Shown here in pieces: positions 1-6,232 of a DNA stretch of 6,933 nt; position 1 is the first letter of the stretch, and every line of letters begins with the position of its first letter. The stretch spans positions 1 to 6,933 of the forward strand of contig JAIJJM010000116.1 of the NCBI GenBank assembly GCA_022728415.1. The letters run 5' to 3'. This stretch comes from Collinsella sp. (lineage in GTDB: Bacteria; Actinomycetota; Coriobacteriia; Coriobacteriales; Coriobacteriaceae). The translations under genes were made by a program, and so were the position numbers. The notes below the pieces were generated by a model. It did no database searches. It was not told the DNA's origin and worked only from the letters and a program-made list of their open reading frames with translations.

Positions 1-401
1 CCCACGCCACGCGCCCCTTCGTCGCCAGCCACTCCAACTCCCGCACCGTCTGCGGCGTCAAGCGCAACCTCACCGACGACCAGTTCCGCACCATCCGCGA
101 CATGGGCGGTATCGTCGGCCTCAACTACTGCAGCAAGTTCCTATCCAACGACGCAACCGACAAGACCGCCGCAGACGTCACCTTCGACCAGCTGGCAGTC
201 CATATCGAACACTGGCTTGACCTGGGTGGCGAAAATGTCATCGCGCTCGGCGGCGACTGGGACGGTGCCGCGGTTCCCACTTTCCTCTCCGATGCCAGCA
301 AAATGCCCGAATTCCAGAACATGCTCTCCAGGCATTTTGGCAAGACCGTGATGCAGAAGCTCTGCAGCGACAACGCGCTTGCCTTCTTTGAGCGTTATTA
401 A
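1..401 (+). CDS. Membrane dipeptidase, peptidase family M19 (C-terminal part, cut by window edge)
   Basis: This is the last 132 codons of a zinc-dependent dipeptidase of the renal/membrane dipeptidase family, which hydrolyses dipeptides. The open frame begins at base 3 with no start codon, so the N-terminal part, including the HxD metal motif, lies outside the window; whole family members are usually 300-400 residues. Visible family signatures are PFVASHSNSRTV, whose SHS histidine (codon 30-32) matches the second-half zinc histidine of the family; the following segment with an R-N-L-(T/S)-D pattern and an MGGIVGLN strand; and VIALGGDWDG, matching the G-x-D-(F/Y/W)-DG substrate-site aspartate near the C terminus. 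The protein ends FFERY, then TAA. The next plus-strand gene starts 74 nt later across a strong hairpin, so cotranscription is uncertain. The family assignment is firm; the exact substrate cannot be read from the sequence. Confidence 0.9.
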   Translation, partial: HATRPFVASHSNSRTVCGVKRNLTDDQFRTIRDMGGIVGLNYCSKFLSNDATDKTAADVTFDQLAVHIEHWLDLGGENVIALGGDWDGAAVPTFLSDASKMPEFQNMLSRHFGKTVMQKLCSDNALAFFERY

Positions 402-417
402 TTTCACATCCCTTGAG

Positions 418-453
418 CGGGCCGGCATGCCGAACGGTCGACATGCCGGCCCG
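418..453 (+). repeat. Perfect 12-bp hairpin, possible terminator lacking a U tract
   Basis: CGGGCCGGCATG (418-429) is followed after a 12-nt loop by its exact reverse complement CATGCCGGCCCG (442-453). It lies 16 nt after the dipeptidase stop and ends 22 nt before the chosen start of the metallopeptidase gene. The very GC-rich stem resembles a terminator, but the bases after it (TCCCCAATCTG) contain no T run. It may be a weak or Rho-assisted terminator, an RNA-stabilising 3' end, or a protein-binding palindrome. Its position argues against starting the downstream gene at 413 or 443, because both would place the hairpin inside the coding sequence. Confidence 0.7.
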
Positions 454-475
454 TCCCCAATCTGAAGGACCGCTT

Positions 476-1252
476 TTGACGCAGCAGTTTACGTTTTTCC
501 TATCCCGACCGGATGGGACGCCCATCCCCGTCGTCGTTACCAAAAAGCGCGTCAAGAACTTCAACCTACGCGTCACATCGAGCGGTGAGGTCCACGCCAG
601 CGCACCGCTCGGCGCCAGTCGCGAGCGCATCGAAGCCTTTGTGAAGCGCAACAGCGCCTGGATAATCAGCCGACTTGCCCAGCGCGAGCAACGTCAGGCA
701 ACGGCGCGAGAGCCGCTCAGTCCCTCGTCCATCATTGCACTTTGGGGCAAGCCCATCACGGTGCAGGATGCACTCGATCACAACTTTGCATCACCCGTAC
801 CGCGGCCCAAACAGGCCACCTTTGCAAGTTTTATGGGTACCGACGAGACAGACGAACGCCCACGGGCCAAGCGGCACGCAATCCTCGACGGCCTAACGCC
901 CGATGAACTCCAAGCCAACATCAACCAGCTTTATACGTCCGAGGTCACCACGGCACTGCGCGATATGGTGCACGCGCACGAAATCGCAATGGGCGTCACC
1001 GTGGCCCGCGTCTCTGTGCGCAGCATGAAAACGCGCTGGGGATCATGCACGCCCAAGACCGGCGCCATTCGCATCGCACGCGAACTTGCCGCCTATCCCA
1101 TCGAGTGTCTCGACATGGTTGTCGCCCACGAGCTTGTCCATCTGCTTGAGCCAAGCCACAACCAGCGGTTCCACGCCCTGCTCGACACGTACTGCCCCAA
1201 CAATAGAGCACTGTCTCAGCGGCTCAAGCAACCACCCATAGAGACGTATTAG
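476..1252 (+). CDS. YgjP/DUF45-type zinc metallopeptidase (258 aa)
   Basis: This is a predicted soluble zinc metallopeptidase of the YgjP/DUF45 (SprT-like, M48-related) group. The active site is HELVH at residues 218-222, with a third zinc ligand His228 in the family spacing H-E-x-x-H-x5-H. Just before it is the family hallmark TRWGSC (WGSC at 188-191) followed by IRIARELAAYP. The N-terminal 60 residues (VTKKRVKNFNLRV...GEVHASAPLGASRERIEAFVKRNSAWI) match the family's N-terminal beta-rich part. Residues of about 95-145 are a poorly conserved, charged linker. I chose the TTG at 476 because GAAGGA (464-469) sits 6 nt upstream. An ATG at 443 and a TTG at 413 are in frame, but neither has a ribosome-binding site and both overlap the hairpin. 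No signal peptide or membrane segment is seen. The cellular substrate is unknown. The gene ends 6 nt from the convergent folB stop. Confidence 0.85.
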   Translation: MTQQFTFFLSRPDGTPIPVVVTKKRVKNFNLRVTSSGEVHASAPLGASRERIEAFVKRNSAWIISRLAQREQRQATAREPLSPSSIIALWGKPITVQDALDHNFASPVPRPKQATFASFMGTDETDERPRAKRHAILDGLTPDELQANINQLYTSEVTTALRDMVHAHEIAMGVTVARVSVRSMKTRWGSCTPKTGAIRIARELAAYPIECLDMVVAHELVHLLEPSHNQRFHALLDTYCPNNRALSQRLKQPPIETY

Positions 1253-1258
1253 AACCGG

Positions 1259-1744
1259 TTAGCGCACGCGCTCGATCTCGACACCGCAGCTTGCCAGGGG
1301 AAGACCGACAGGCGCCCAAGGCTTATCGAGCTTAACGCGCACACCAAGCAACGAGGGGTAACGGCGCAGCAGCATCTGGGCTGTCCCCTCGGCTGCCGCC
1401 TCGATGAGTTTAAACGTATGCTCGCGCAGATAGCCATCAACATCGTGGCACACCGAGCCATAGTCAATCGAGGCGTCCAGGTTATCGTGCTCCCCCGCCG
1501 CGCGCAGGTCGGCATAGAGCACCAGAGAAACGATGAACTTCTGACCCAGCGCGTTCTCCTCGGGATACACGCCATGGTTGGCAAAAACCTCAAGGCCATC
1601 AATGACAATACGGTCGGCATGGCGAAGGTCGTCATAGCTCACATGGGGTACCGCCGTCGCAGCAGAAATTTCGCCCCTACCACGACGAGCGAGCTCAGCA
1701 CCCTCGGTCTTGGTGGCATTCTCAGGCAGTTTTTTGTTACTCAT
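1259..1744 (-). CDS. folB: Dihydroneopterin aldolase FolB with N-terminal extension (161 aa)
   Basis: FolB splits 7,8-dihydroneopterin into 6-hydroxymethyl-7,8-dihydropterin and glycolaldehyde in cytosolic folate synthesis. The aldolase fold starts at about residue 44 (DRIVIDGLEVFANHGVYPEE). Family active-site residues are visible: Glu63 in GVYPEENALGQ, Tyr95 in IDYGSV, and the lysine of VRVKLDKP (Lys141 by alignment to KxKP-type ends), then CGVEIER at the C terminus. Bacterial FolB is usually about 120 residues. Here residues 1-43 are an extra polar, charged segment with no other methionine, so the extension is either real or translation begins at a rarer start codon. The ATG at 1744 has a strong Shine-Dalgarno GAAGGAG (1760-1754) 9 nt upstream, which supports the long form. 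It is the last gene of the folE-HD-folB block and ends 6 nt from the convergent metallopeptidase gene, leaving no room for a dedicated terminator between them. Confidence 0.92.
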   Translation of the reverse strand: MSNKKLPENATKTEGAELARRGRGEISAATAVPHVSYDDLRHADRIVIDGLEVFANHGVYPEENALGQKFIVSLVLYADLRAAGEHDNLDASIDYGSVCHDVDGYLREHTFKLIEAAAEGTAQMLLRRYPSLLGVRVKLDKPWAPVGLPLASCGVEIERVR

Positions 1745-1779
1745 CGCGATCGTCTCCTTCGTTTAGAACCCCGATCGCG
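1745..1779 (-). promoter_or_regulatory. Inverted repeat enclosing the folB ribosome-binding site
   Basis: CGATCGCG (1772-1779 on the plus strand) and CGCGATCG (1745-1752) are exact reverse complements. In the folB mRNA they would form an 8-bp GC-rich stem with a 19-nt loop. The Shine-Dalgarno GAAGGAG lies inside the loop and the AUG follows the stem directly. Folding could modulate initiation of folB relative to the upstream HD gene, whose stop is 43 nt before this start. The symmetry is seen directly; the regulatory role is inference. Each arm contains the self-palindrome CGATCG, so the arms might instead be two protein-binding sites. Confidence 0.45.
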
Positions 1780-1787
1780 CATACCGG

Positions 1788-2369
1788 CTACACGCGAATC
1801 GACAGGTTCTTTTTATCGTCGCTCCAGTTGCAAGCATTGCGCGCGGGGCATGCAAAGCAGGCGCGTGACGCTTTGTCGGCTGCATAGAGCAGACGCTCAA
1901 GCGGTTGGCTGTTCACGCGCAGCTTTCGATGGCCCAGAATGGCCGTCTTAATGGCTGCGGCATCGGCCGGCTCAAACGCCACGTCATCGGGCATGCCGCC
2001 GAGGATCGCATCAGCGACGCGTTCGCTTGCAACATCATGGGATATACCCGATTCATACTGTTCATCTTTGCCGATATCGTGAAGAAGTGCCGTGGCGTAG
2101 ATGACCTCGCGGTCAAATTCGAGCTGTTCCTCGAGATTCTTGATCCACATAATACGGGCAACATCCAGCAGGTGGTCAATACCGTGGCGGCAAAAGATGC
2201 GCCCCGATTCCAACCGTGCAATGTTGCCCAAGTGCCACCGGAACAGCCCGTTGGCACAAATATAATCAATGCGAGGCATGGCACCAAAGGGAGTCAGGCC
2301 CGAAGCCATAAAACCGCGACGCAGTGTTCCCTCGTCCGTATTCGATGTAAAGTCGTTAACGACTCTCAT
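1788..2369 (-). CDS. HD-domain metal-dependent phosphohydrolase in the folate operon (193 aa)
   Basis: This is a soluble HD-superfamily protein, predicted to hydrolyse a phosphate ester or anhydride at a metal centre. The HD signatures are in order: His62 (CRHGIDHLLDVARI), His97-Asp98 (ALLHDIGK), His111-Asp112 (GISHDVAS), His147 (ILGHRK) and Asp165 (YAADKAS). After the domain comes a short cysteine cluster, Cys171-x2-Cys174-x5-Cys180-Asn-Trp, with an additional Cys60 next to His62; a bound zinc or Fe-S site is possible but unproven. The ATG lies 2 nt after the folE stop (TAG-CT-ATG) with only a weak GGGA upstream, so translational coupling to folE is likely. In-frame ATG codons at residues 21 and 31 are alternative starts. 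Placed between folE and folB, it is a candidate for removing phosphate from dihydroneopterin phosphates. That role is inferred from context; other HD substrates remain possible. Confidence 0.85.
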   Translation of the reverse strand: MRVVNDFTSNTDEGTLRRGFMASGLTPFGAMPRIDYICANGLFRWHLGNIARLESGRIFCRHGIDHLLDVARIMWIKNLEEQLEFDREVIYATALLHDIGKDEQYESGISHDVASERVADAILGGMPDDVAFEPADAAAIKTAILGHRKLRVNSQPLERLLYAADKASRACFACPARNACNWSDDKKNLSIRV

Positions 2370-2371
2370 AG

Positions 2372-2929
2372 CTAGCGTCCCAGCATCCTAAAGAATCGCT
2401 CCTCGAGCGCCGGATCGGTCTCAAAGACACCGCGGCGGGCGAGCGTTACAGTCTTGGTGCCGGGCTTTTGCACGCCGCGCATGGTCATGCACATATGCTC
2501 AGCTTCCATGAGCACAATCGCTCCCTGGGGAGCGAGATAATCCATGAGAGCGTCGGCAACCTGCGCACACAGCTGCTCCTGCAGCTGCAGACGGCGGGCA
2601 TAAACCTCAACCGTGCGAGCAAGCTTAGACAGGCCCGCCACCCGACCGTTGGGGATATAACCAATGGCAGCCTTGCCATAAAACGGCAGCAGATGGTGCT
2701 CGCACAACGAGTAAAACGTAATGTCACGCTCGATAACCAAATCGTTCGAAGCGACGGCAAAAGTTTTGGACAGATGCTCCTCGGCACTCTGGTCCATACC
2801 GCCGGCAATCTCGCTATACATACGGGCAACGCGTGCTGGCGTCTCCAGCAGCCCCTCACGAGACGGCTCCTCGCCTATACCTTCAAGCAGCAGCTTCATG
2901 GCAGTCTCGACTTTTTCCTGATCGACCAT
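2372..2929 (-). CDS. folE: GTP cyclohydrolase I, type IA (FolE, 185 aa)
   Basis: FolE converts GTP to 7,8-dihydroneopterin triphosphate and formate, the first committed step of tetrahydrofolate synthesis, in the cytosol. The length is normal for the family. The zinc ligands are complete: Cys76 and His79 in [10 protein letters not shown], and Cys147 in [10 protein letters not shown]. The catalytic histidines His78 and His145 are also present. Other hallmarks are the N-terminal [27 protein letters not shown] at about 99-105, the RRLQLQEQL segment at 112-120, and [13 protein letters not shown] near the end. The ATG at 2929 is preceded by GTGAGG with about 5 nt spacing. A 67-nt gap separates it from the nrdG stop; I see no convincing -35/-10 pair or intrinsic terminator there, so folE may be transcribed from nrdG or from a weak promoter of its own. 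It is tightly coupled to the HD gene downstream. Confidence 0.96.
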   Translation of the reverse strand: MVDQEKVETAMKLLLEGIGEEPSREGLLETPARVARMYSEIAGGMDQSAEEHLSKTFAVASNDLVIERDITFYSLCEHHLLPFYGKAAIGYIPNGRVAGLSKLARTVEVYARRLQLQEQLCAQVADALMDYLAPQGAIVLMEAEHMCMTMRGVQKPGTKTVTLARRGVFETDPALEERFFRMLGR

Positions 2930-2996
2930 CTGGGCCTCACTTTTTTCGATTTCGCGTTCGCGCTATGGTACCACGACGGCACGCAACCTCTGCCAG

Positions 2997-3578
2997 CTAC
3001 ATAGTATGGGTCGAATAGACCGGATCATCACGCCAAAGCTCCACGGCGTCGCAAAGCGCAACGTTTTCACGCTCGGCACGGGCACGCGTAGCATTCATAT
3101 CAATCACGCGCTGATTGCTCGAGCCCCTAAAGCGCAACGAGATATCGTACAAATCCTGAACGAACGGACCGTCCACCAACATATCGAGGCAGGCGAGAAT
3201 GCGGCCCGTCACCTCGGTATGATGATGCCCGCCCGGCATAAGCTCCTCGAGTACGTCGCCGGTAAAGCACCAAATGGTCTTTCCCGACCCCACAGGATAA
3301 GTGGCACGAACGCGCTCAATGAAATCAACGAGCCCCGCCTGGTTCTCGGGTTCCATGGGCTCCCCGCCCAGAATTGTCAGGCCATCAATAAAGGGATGGT
3401 CGAGACTCTCGATAATCTTGTCCTCGACGGCACGATCGAACGGCTCGCCCGCAGCAAAGTCCCACGCGACAGAGTTAAAGCAGTTCTTGCACCCACGACG
3501 GCATCCACTCACAAACAGAGAAGTACGAACGCCTTCCCCATCGGCAATGTCGAAATACTTAATGTTCGCGTAGTTCAT
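2997..3578 (-). CDS. nrdG: Anaerobic ribonucleotide reductase activating enzyme NrdG (193 aa)
   Basis: NrdG is a radical-SAM enzyme that cleaves S-adenosylmethionine to place the glycyl radical on NrdD. The three cluster cysteines are Cys26, Cys30 and Cys33 in SGCRRGCKNCFN, the C-x3-C-x2-C spacing typical of NrdG. GGEPM (71-75) is the SAM-contacting motif, and LRFRGSSNQRVID (148-160) is characteristic of the family. The start at 3578 (MNYANIKYFDIADGEGVR) is chosen because AGGAAGG lies 6 nt upstream and the domain begins right there. The frame is open for another 115 codons up to 3923, but that stretch is made of inverted repeats and is unlikely to be protein. The length is somewhat above the usual 150-180, with the extra residues at the C terminus (about 165-193). 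It lies downstream of nrdD on the same strand but is separated by 431 bp, unusually far for this pair. Confidence 0.95.
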   Translation of the reverse strand: MNYANIKYFDIADGEGVRTSLFVSGCRRGCKNCFNSVAWDFAAGEPFDRAVEDKIIESLDHPFIDGLTILGGEPMEPENQAGLVDFIERVRATYPVGSGKTIWCFTGDVLEELMPGGHHHTEVTGRILACLDMLVDGPFVQDLYDISLRFRGSSNQRVIDMNATRARAERENVALCDAVELWRDDPVYSTHTM

Positions 3579-3592
3579 AAGTAACCTTCCTG

Positions 3593-3682
3593 GGGGTCTG
3601 GAGTATATCATCCCGTCCTCAAACAGCTTCGCTCGCTGCGCTCGCTGCAGAACTGCGGGCGGGACGATATACTCCAGACCCC
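3593..3682 (-). repeat. Long hairpin directly upstream of the nrdG ribosome-binding site
   Basis: GGGGTCTGGAGTATATC (3593-3609) is the exact reverse complement of GATATACTCCAGACCCC (3666-3682). After one A-C mismatch the pairing continues through 3611-3618 with 3657-3664, giving a stem of about 26 bp with one mismatch and one G-U pair. The loop of about 38 nt contains a 9-bp tandem duplication, GCTCGCTGC twice (3631-3648). In the transcript the descending arm ends only 2-3 nt before the nrdG Shine-Dalgarno. It could act as an RNA processing or stabilising structure, a translation-control element, or a palindromic repeat insertion. The structure is plain in the sequence; the function is unknown. 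Confidence 0.8.
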
Positions 3683-3691
3683 TCGCGAGCG

Positions 3692-3722
3692 ATACTCGGT
3701 GAACGGAGCGAACATCGAGTAT
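3692..3722 (-). repeat. Second small hairpin in the nrdG leader
   Basis: ATACTCGGTG (3692-3701) pairs with CATCGAGTAT (3713-3722) over 10 bp, with one G-T pair and an 11-nt loop. It lies 9 bp from the long hairpin on its upstream side in the direction of nrdG transcription. On the minus strand the outer edge includes TATACT (3723-3718), which resembles a -10 element; the best -35 candidate, TTGGTA, would have a 19-bp spacer, so a promoter for nrdG here is only a weak possibility. Confidence 0.5.
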
Positions 3723-3827
3723 AGGGTTCGAGGTCCAATAAATACCAAGCTGCAGCTCAACCGCCATTGAAAGCGAATCGTCATTGCAGCTCCACTCATT
3801 TCTGCTAAGAACTTCGAGGGGTGAGCA

Positions 3828-4030
3828 GACCGCGCACTGCATCTCAGCTACGTCAACTTGGCTGAACCGAGAGGGCCGATTGGGCTTTTGCTCGATATGA
3901 GTTCCGCACGCAAAGAAGGCCACTTAATGTGGCCTTCGTCTTGCGCAGGACTGTCCGAAATAGCGAGCAAATGCCCAAGCGGCCCTCTCGGTTCAGCCAC
4001 GGAGCGGTATTAGAGATGCAGCACGCGGTC
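3828..4030. repeat. Large imperfect inverted duplication spanning the nrdD 3' end and downstream spacer
   Basis: The left arm (about 3828-3923) and right arm (about 3929-4030) are inverted copies around the centre at 3926. The strongest block is 3859-3894 against 3964-3999, 34 of 36 positions complementary, including an uninterrupted 20-bp stretch starting TGGCTGAACC. The similarity continues outward without a gap: 13 diverged positions, then 9 identical bases (GAGATGCAG in the right arm), 2 mismatches and 7 identical bases. That outer part of the right arm is the nrdD coding end and stop, so the left arm looks like a decayed inverted copy of the nrdD tail plus its downstream DNA. The inner part is a 9-bp hairpin. 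Read outward, both arms give an open frame with the shared peptides RPSRFS and EMQxAV, which follows from the DNA similarity. The origin could be local inverted duplication or a palindromic repeat family. Confidence 0.8.
3912..3937 (-). terminator. Probable intrinsic terminator downstream of nrdD
   Basis: On the minus strand GAAGGCCAC (3937-3929), loop ATTAA, then GTGGCCTTC (3923-3915) forms a perfect 9-bp stem followed by TTT (3914-3912) and then GCG. It begins 73 nt after the nrdD stop. The U tract is short, so termination may be partial, with readthrough to nrdG. It forms the tip of the larger inverted duplication. In the plus direction the stem is followed by GTCTTG, which is less terminator-like. 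Confidence 0.5.
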
Positions 4031-6232
4031 GCGGATCTCCTCGGTTCGACCCTGGTTCCAGAACTGGGTACCGATGTAGCCGCACGTGCGACGGGCGACA
4101 TTCATCTTCTCCTGGTCACGATTGCCGCAGTTGGGGCACTCCCACACCAGTTTACCGTCGTCCTCGATAATGCGGATCTCGCCATCGTAGCCGCACACCT
4201 GGCAGTAGTCGCTCTTGGTGTTGAGCTCGGCGTACATGATGTTGTCGTAGATGTACTGCATCACGCGAATGACAGCCTTGAGGTTGTCCTGCATGTTGGG
4301 AACCTCGACGTAGGAGATGGCACCGCCCGGCGAAAGCTGCTGGAACATGCCCTCGAACTTGAGCTTGTCGAATGCGTCGATCTCCTCGGACACGTGGACA
4401 TGGTAGCTGTTGGTGATGTAGCCCTTGTCCGTCACGCCCGGGATGATGCCAAAACGACGCTGCAGGCACTTGGCAAACTTGTAGGTCGTCGACTCAAGCG
4501 GAGTACCATACAGTGAGAAGTCGATATCGCTTTCGGCCTTCCACTCGGCGCACTTGTCGTTCATGCGCTGCATGACGGCCATGGCAAACGGCGTGCCCTC
4601 CTTCTCGGTGTGGCTGTGGCCCGTCATGTACTTGACGCACTCATACAGGCCAGCATAGCCCAGGCTGATGGTGGAGTATCCGCCCACGAGCAGCTTGTCG
4701 ATCGTCTCGCCCTTCTTCAGACGGGCGAGGGCGCCGTACTGCCAAAGAATCGGGGCGGCATCAGAAAGCGTACCCATCAGGCGCTCATGACGGCACAGCA
4801 GGGCACGGTGGCACAGCTCAAGGCGTTCATCGAAGATTTTCCAGAACTTGTCCATGTCCTGTTGCGAGCTCAGCGCGACATCGGGCAGGTTGATGGTCAC
4901 AACGCCCTGGTTGAAGCGACCGTAATACTTGGGCTTGTTCGGGTCATAGTTCAGCGCGTTGGCTACGTTGTTAAATCCGTTACCGGAGCGGTCGGGCGTC
5001 AGGAAGCTGCGGCAACCCATGCAGGTGTAGCAGTCGCCGTTGCCGGCGGTCTCGCCCTTCGACAGCTTGAGCTCGCGCATCTTCTTCTCGGAGATGTAGT
5101 CGGGCACCATGCGCTTGGCGGTGCACTTCGCAGCCAGCTGAGTCAGGTAGAAATACGGGGAATCCTCGTAAACGTTATCGTCCTCGAGCACGTAGATAAG
5201 CTTGGGGAACGCCGGGGTGATCCACACGCCGGCTTCGTTCTTAACGCCCTCATAGCGCTGACGAAGCGTCTCCTCCACAATCATGGCAAGGTCATGCTTC
5301 TCCTGGGGCGTACGGGCCTCATTGAGATACATAAAGACCGTCACGAACGGCGCCTGGCCATTCGTGGTCATAAGGGTCACGACCTGATACTGAATCGTCT
5401 GGACGCCGCGACGAATCTCATCGCGCAGGCGGTCCTCAACGACCTCACGGACCTTCTCGGCAGACGCAGAGACGCCAAGCTCCTCGAGCTCGCGGGCAAC
5501 CTCGCCACGAATCTTCTGACGGCTCACCTCGACAAAGGGGGCGAGATGGGTCAGCGAAATCGACTGACCGCCGTACTGGGAAGATGCGACCTGGGCGATA
5601 ATCTGCGTCGCGATATTGCAGGCAGTCGAGAAGCTGTGCGGCTTCTCGATCAGCGTGCCAGAGATAACGGTGCCGTTCTGGAGCATATCCTCCAGGTTCA
5701 CCAGGTCGCAGTTGTGCATGTGCTGGGCGAAGTAGTCCGAATCGTGGAAGTGAATCAGGCCCTCGTTGTGGGCATCCACGATCTCCTGGGGCAGCAGCAC
5801 GCGCTGCGTCAGGTCCTTGGAGATCTCGCCGGCCATGTAGTCGCGCTGAACGGAGTTGACAGTCGGGTTTTTGTTAGAGTTCTCCTGCTTGACCTCTTCG
5901 TTGTTGCATTCGATCAGCGACAGGATCTTGTCGTCGGTCGTGTTCTTTTGGCGCTTCAGGCTCTGAACATAGCGATAAATGATGTAGTGGCGAGCGACCT
6001 CATAGCAGTCGAGACGCATGATCTCGTCCTCGACCAGATCCTGGATCTCCTCGACCGATACGGTGTGCCCTGCATTTTCACATGCCTCGGCAACGTTTTG
6101 TGCCGCGTAAACCACCTGACGGTCGGTTAGACGAGAGCTCTCCTCGACCTCCAAGTTTGCGGCGCGGATGGCATTGACGATCTTGTCGATGTCAAAGATA
6201 ACCTCGGTGCCGCTGCGCTTGATGATCTTCAT
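4010..6232 (-). CDS. nrdD: Anaerobic (class III) ribonucleoside-triphosphate reductase NrdD (740 aa)
   Basis: NrdD reduces ribonucleoside triphosphates to deoxyribonucleotides by glycyl-radical chemistry and works only without oxygen. Residues 1-92 are an ATP-cone (KIIKRSGTEVIFDIDKIVNAI...ARHYIIYRYVQ), which gives allosteric ATP/dATP control. The catalytic barrel follows, with HFHDSDYF (161-168), Cys175 in MHNCDL, and the cysteine cluster Cys401, Cys404 and Cys407 in GDCYTCMGCRSFL. The C-terminal zinc site has Cys677/Cys680 and Cys699/Cys702. The radical glycine is Gly718 in RRTCGYIG, 23 residues from the end. The length is usual for NrdD with one ATP-cone. The ATG at 6232 is chosen because GAAAGAGG (6247-6240) lies 7 nt upstream; an in-frame ATG at 6262 would add ten arginine-rich residues and has no good ribosome-binding site. 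It is activated by NrdG, encoded downstream, and is likely controlled by NrdR through the boxes at 6458-6505. Confidence 0.97.
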   Translation of the reverse strand: MKIIKRSGTEVIFDIDKIVNAIRAANLEVEESSRLTDRQVVYAAQNVAEACENAGHTVSVEEIQDLVEDEIMRLDCYEVARHYIIYRYVQSLKRQKNTTDDKILSLIECNNEEVKQENSNKNPTVNSVQRDYMAGEISKDLTQRVLLPQEIVDAHNEGLIHFHDSDYFAQHMHNCDLVNLEDMLQNGTVISGTLIEKPHSFSTACNIATQIIAQVASSQYGGQSISLTHLAPFVEVSRQKIRGEVARELEELGVSASAEKVREVVEDRLRDEIRRGVQTIQYQVVTLMTTNGQAPFVTVFMYLNEARTPQEKHDLAMIVEETLRQRYEGVKNEAGVWITPAFPKLIYVLEDDNVYEDSPYFYLTQLAAKCTAKRMVPDYISEKKMRELKLSKGETAGNGDCYTCMGCRSFLTPDRSGNGFNNVANALNYDPNKPKYYGRFNQGVVTINLPDVALSSQQDMDKFWKIFDERLELCHRALLCRHERLMGTLSDAAPILWQYGALARLKKGETIDKLLVGGYSTISLGYAGLYECVKYMTGHSHTEKEGTPFAMAVMQRMNDKCAEWKAESDIDFSLYGTPLESTTYKFAKCLQRRFGIIPGVTDKGYITNSYHVHVSEEIDAFDKLKFEGMFQQLSPGGAISYVEVPNMQDNLKAVIRVMQYIYDNIMYAELNTKSDYCQVCGYDGEIRIIEDDGKLVWECPNCGNRDQEKMNVARRTCGYIGTQFWNQGRTEEIRDRVLHL

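Noticed and set aside
1418..1951. 177-codon plus-strand frame
   Set aside because: It is antisense to folB and the HD gene, both of which carry complete family motifs, and has no recognisable domain.
2468..3004. 178-codon plus-strand frame opposite folE
   Set aside because: It is a shadow of folE, which is complete and unambiguous; no ribosome-binding site or domain was seen.
3631..3648. Tandem GCTCGCTGC repeat as the start of a CRISPR or variable-number array
   Set aside because: There are only two copies, with no spacers, and they lie in the loop of a larger hairpin.
3915..3937. NrdR-like dyad CCACATTAAGTGG in the nrdD-nrdG spacer
   Set aside because: It lacks the ACAC...GTGT ends and central AT pattern of NrdR boxes, and is better explained as the stem and loop of a terminator.
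3929..4516. 195-codon plus-strand frame starting in the nrdD-nrdG spacer
   Set aside because: Most of it is antisense to nrdD. Its first part resembles the opposite-strand frame only because both arise from arms of the inverted duplication.
4610..6130. 506-codon open frame on the plus strand, antisense to nrdD
   Set aside because: It lies wholly opposite a full-length, motif-complete NrdD. Its leucine-, valine- and alanine-rich translation is what codon bias on the other strand produces, and it shows no domain or ribosome-binding site.
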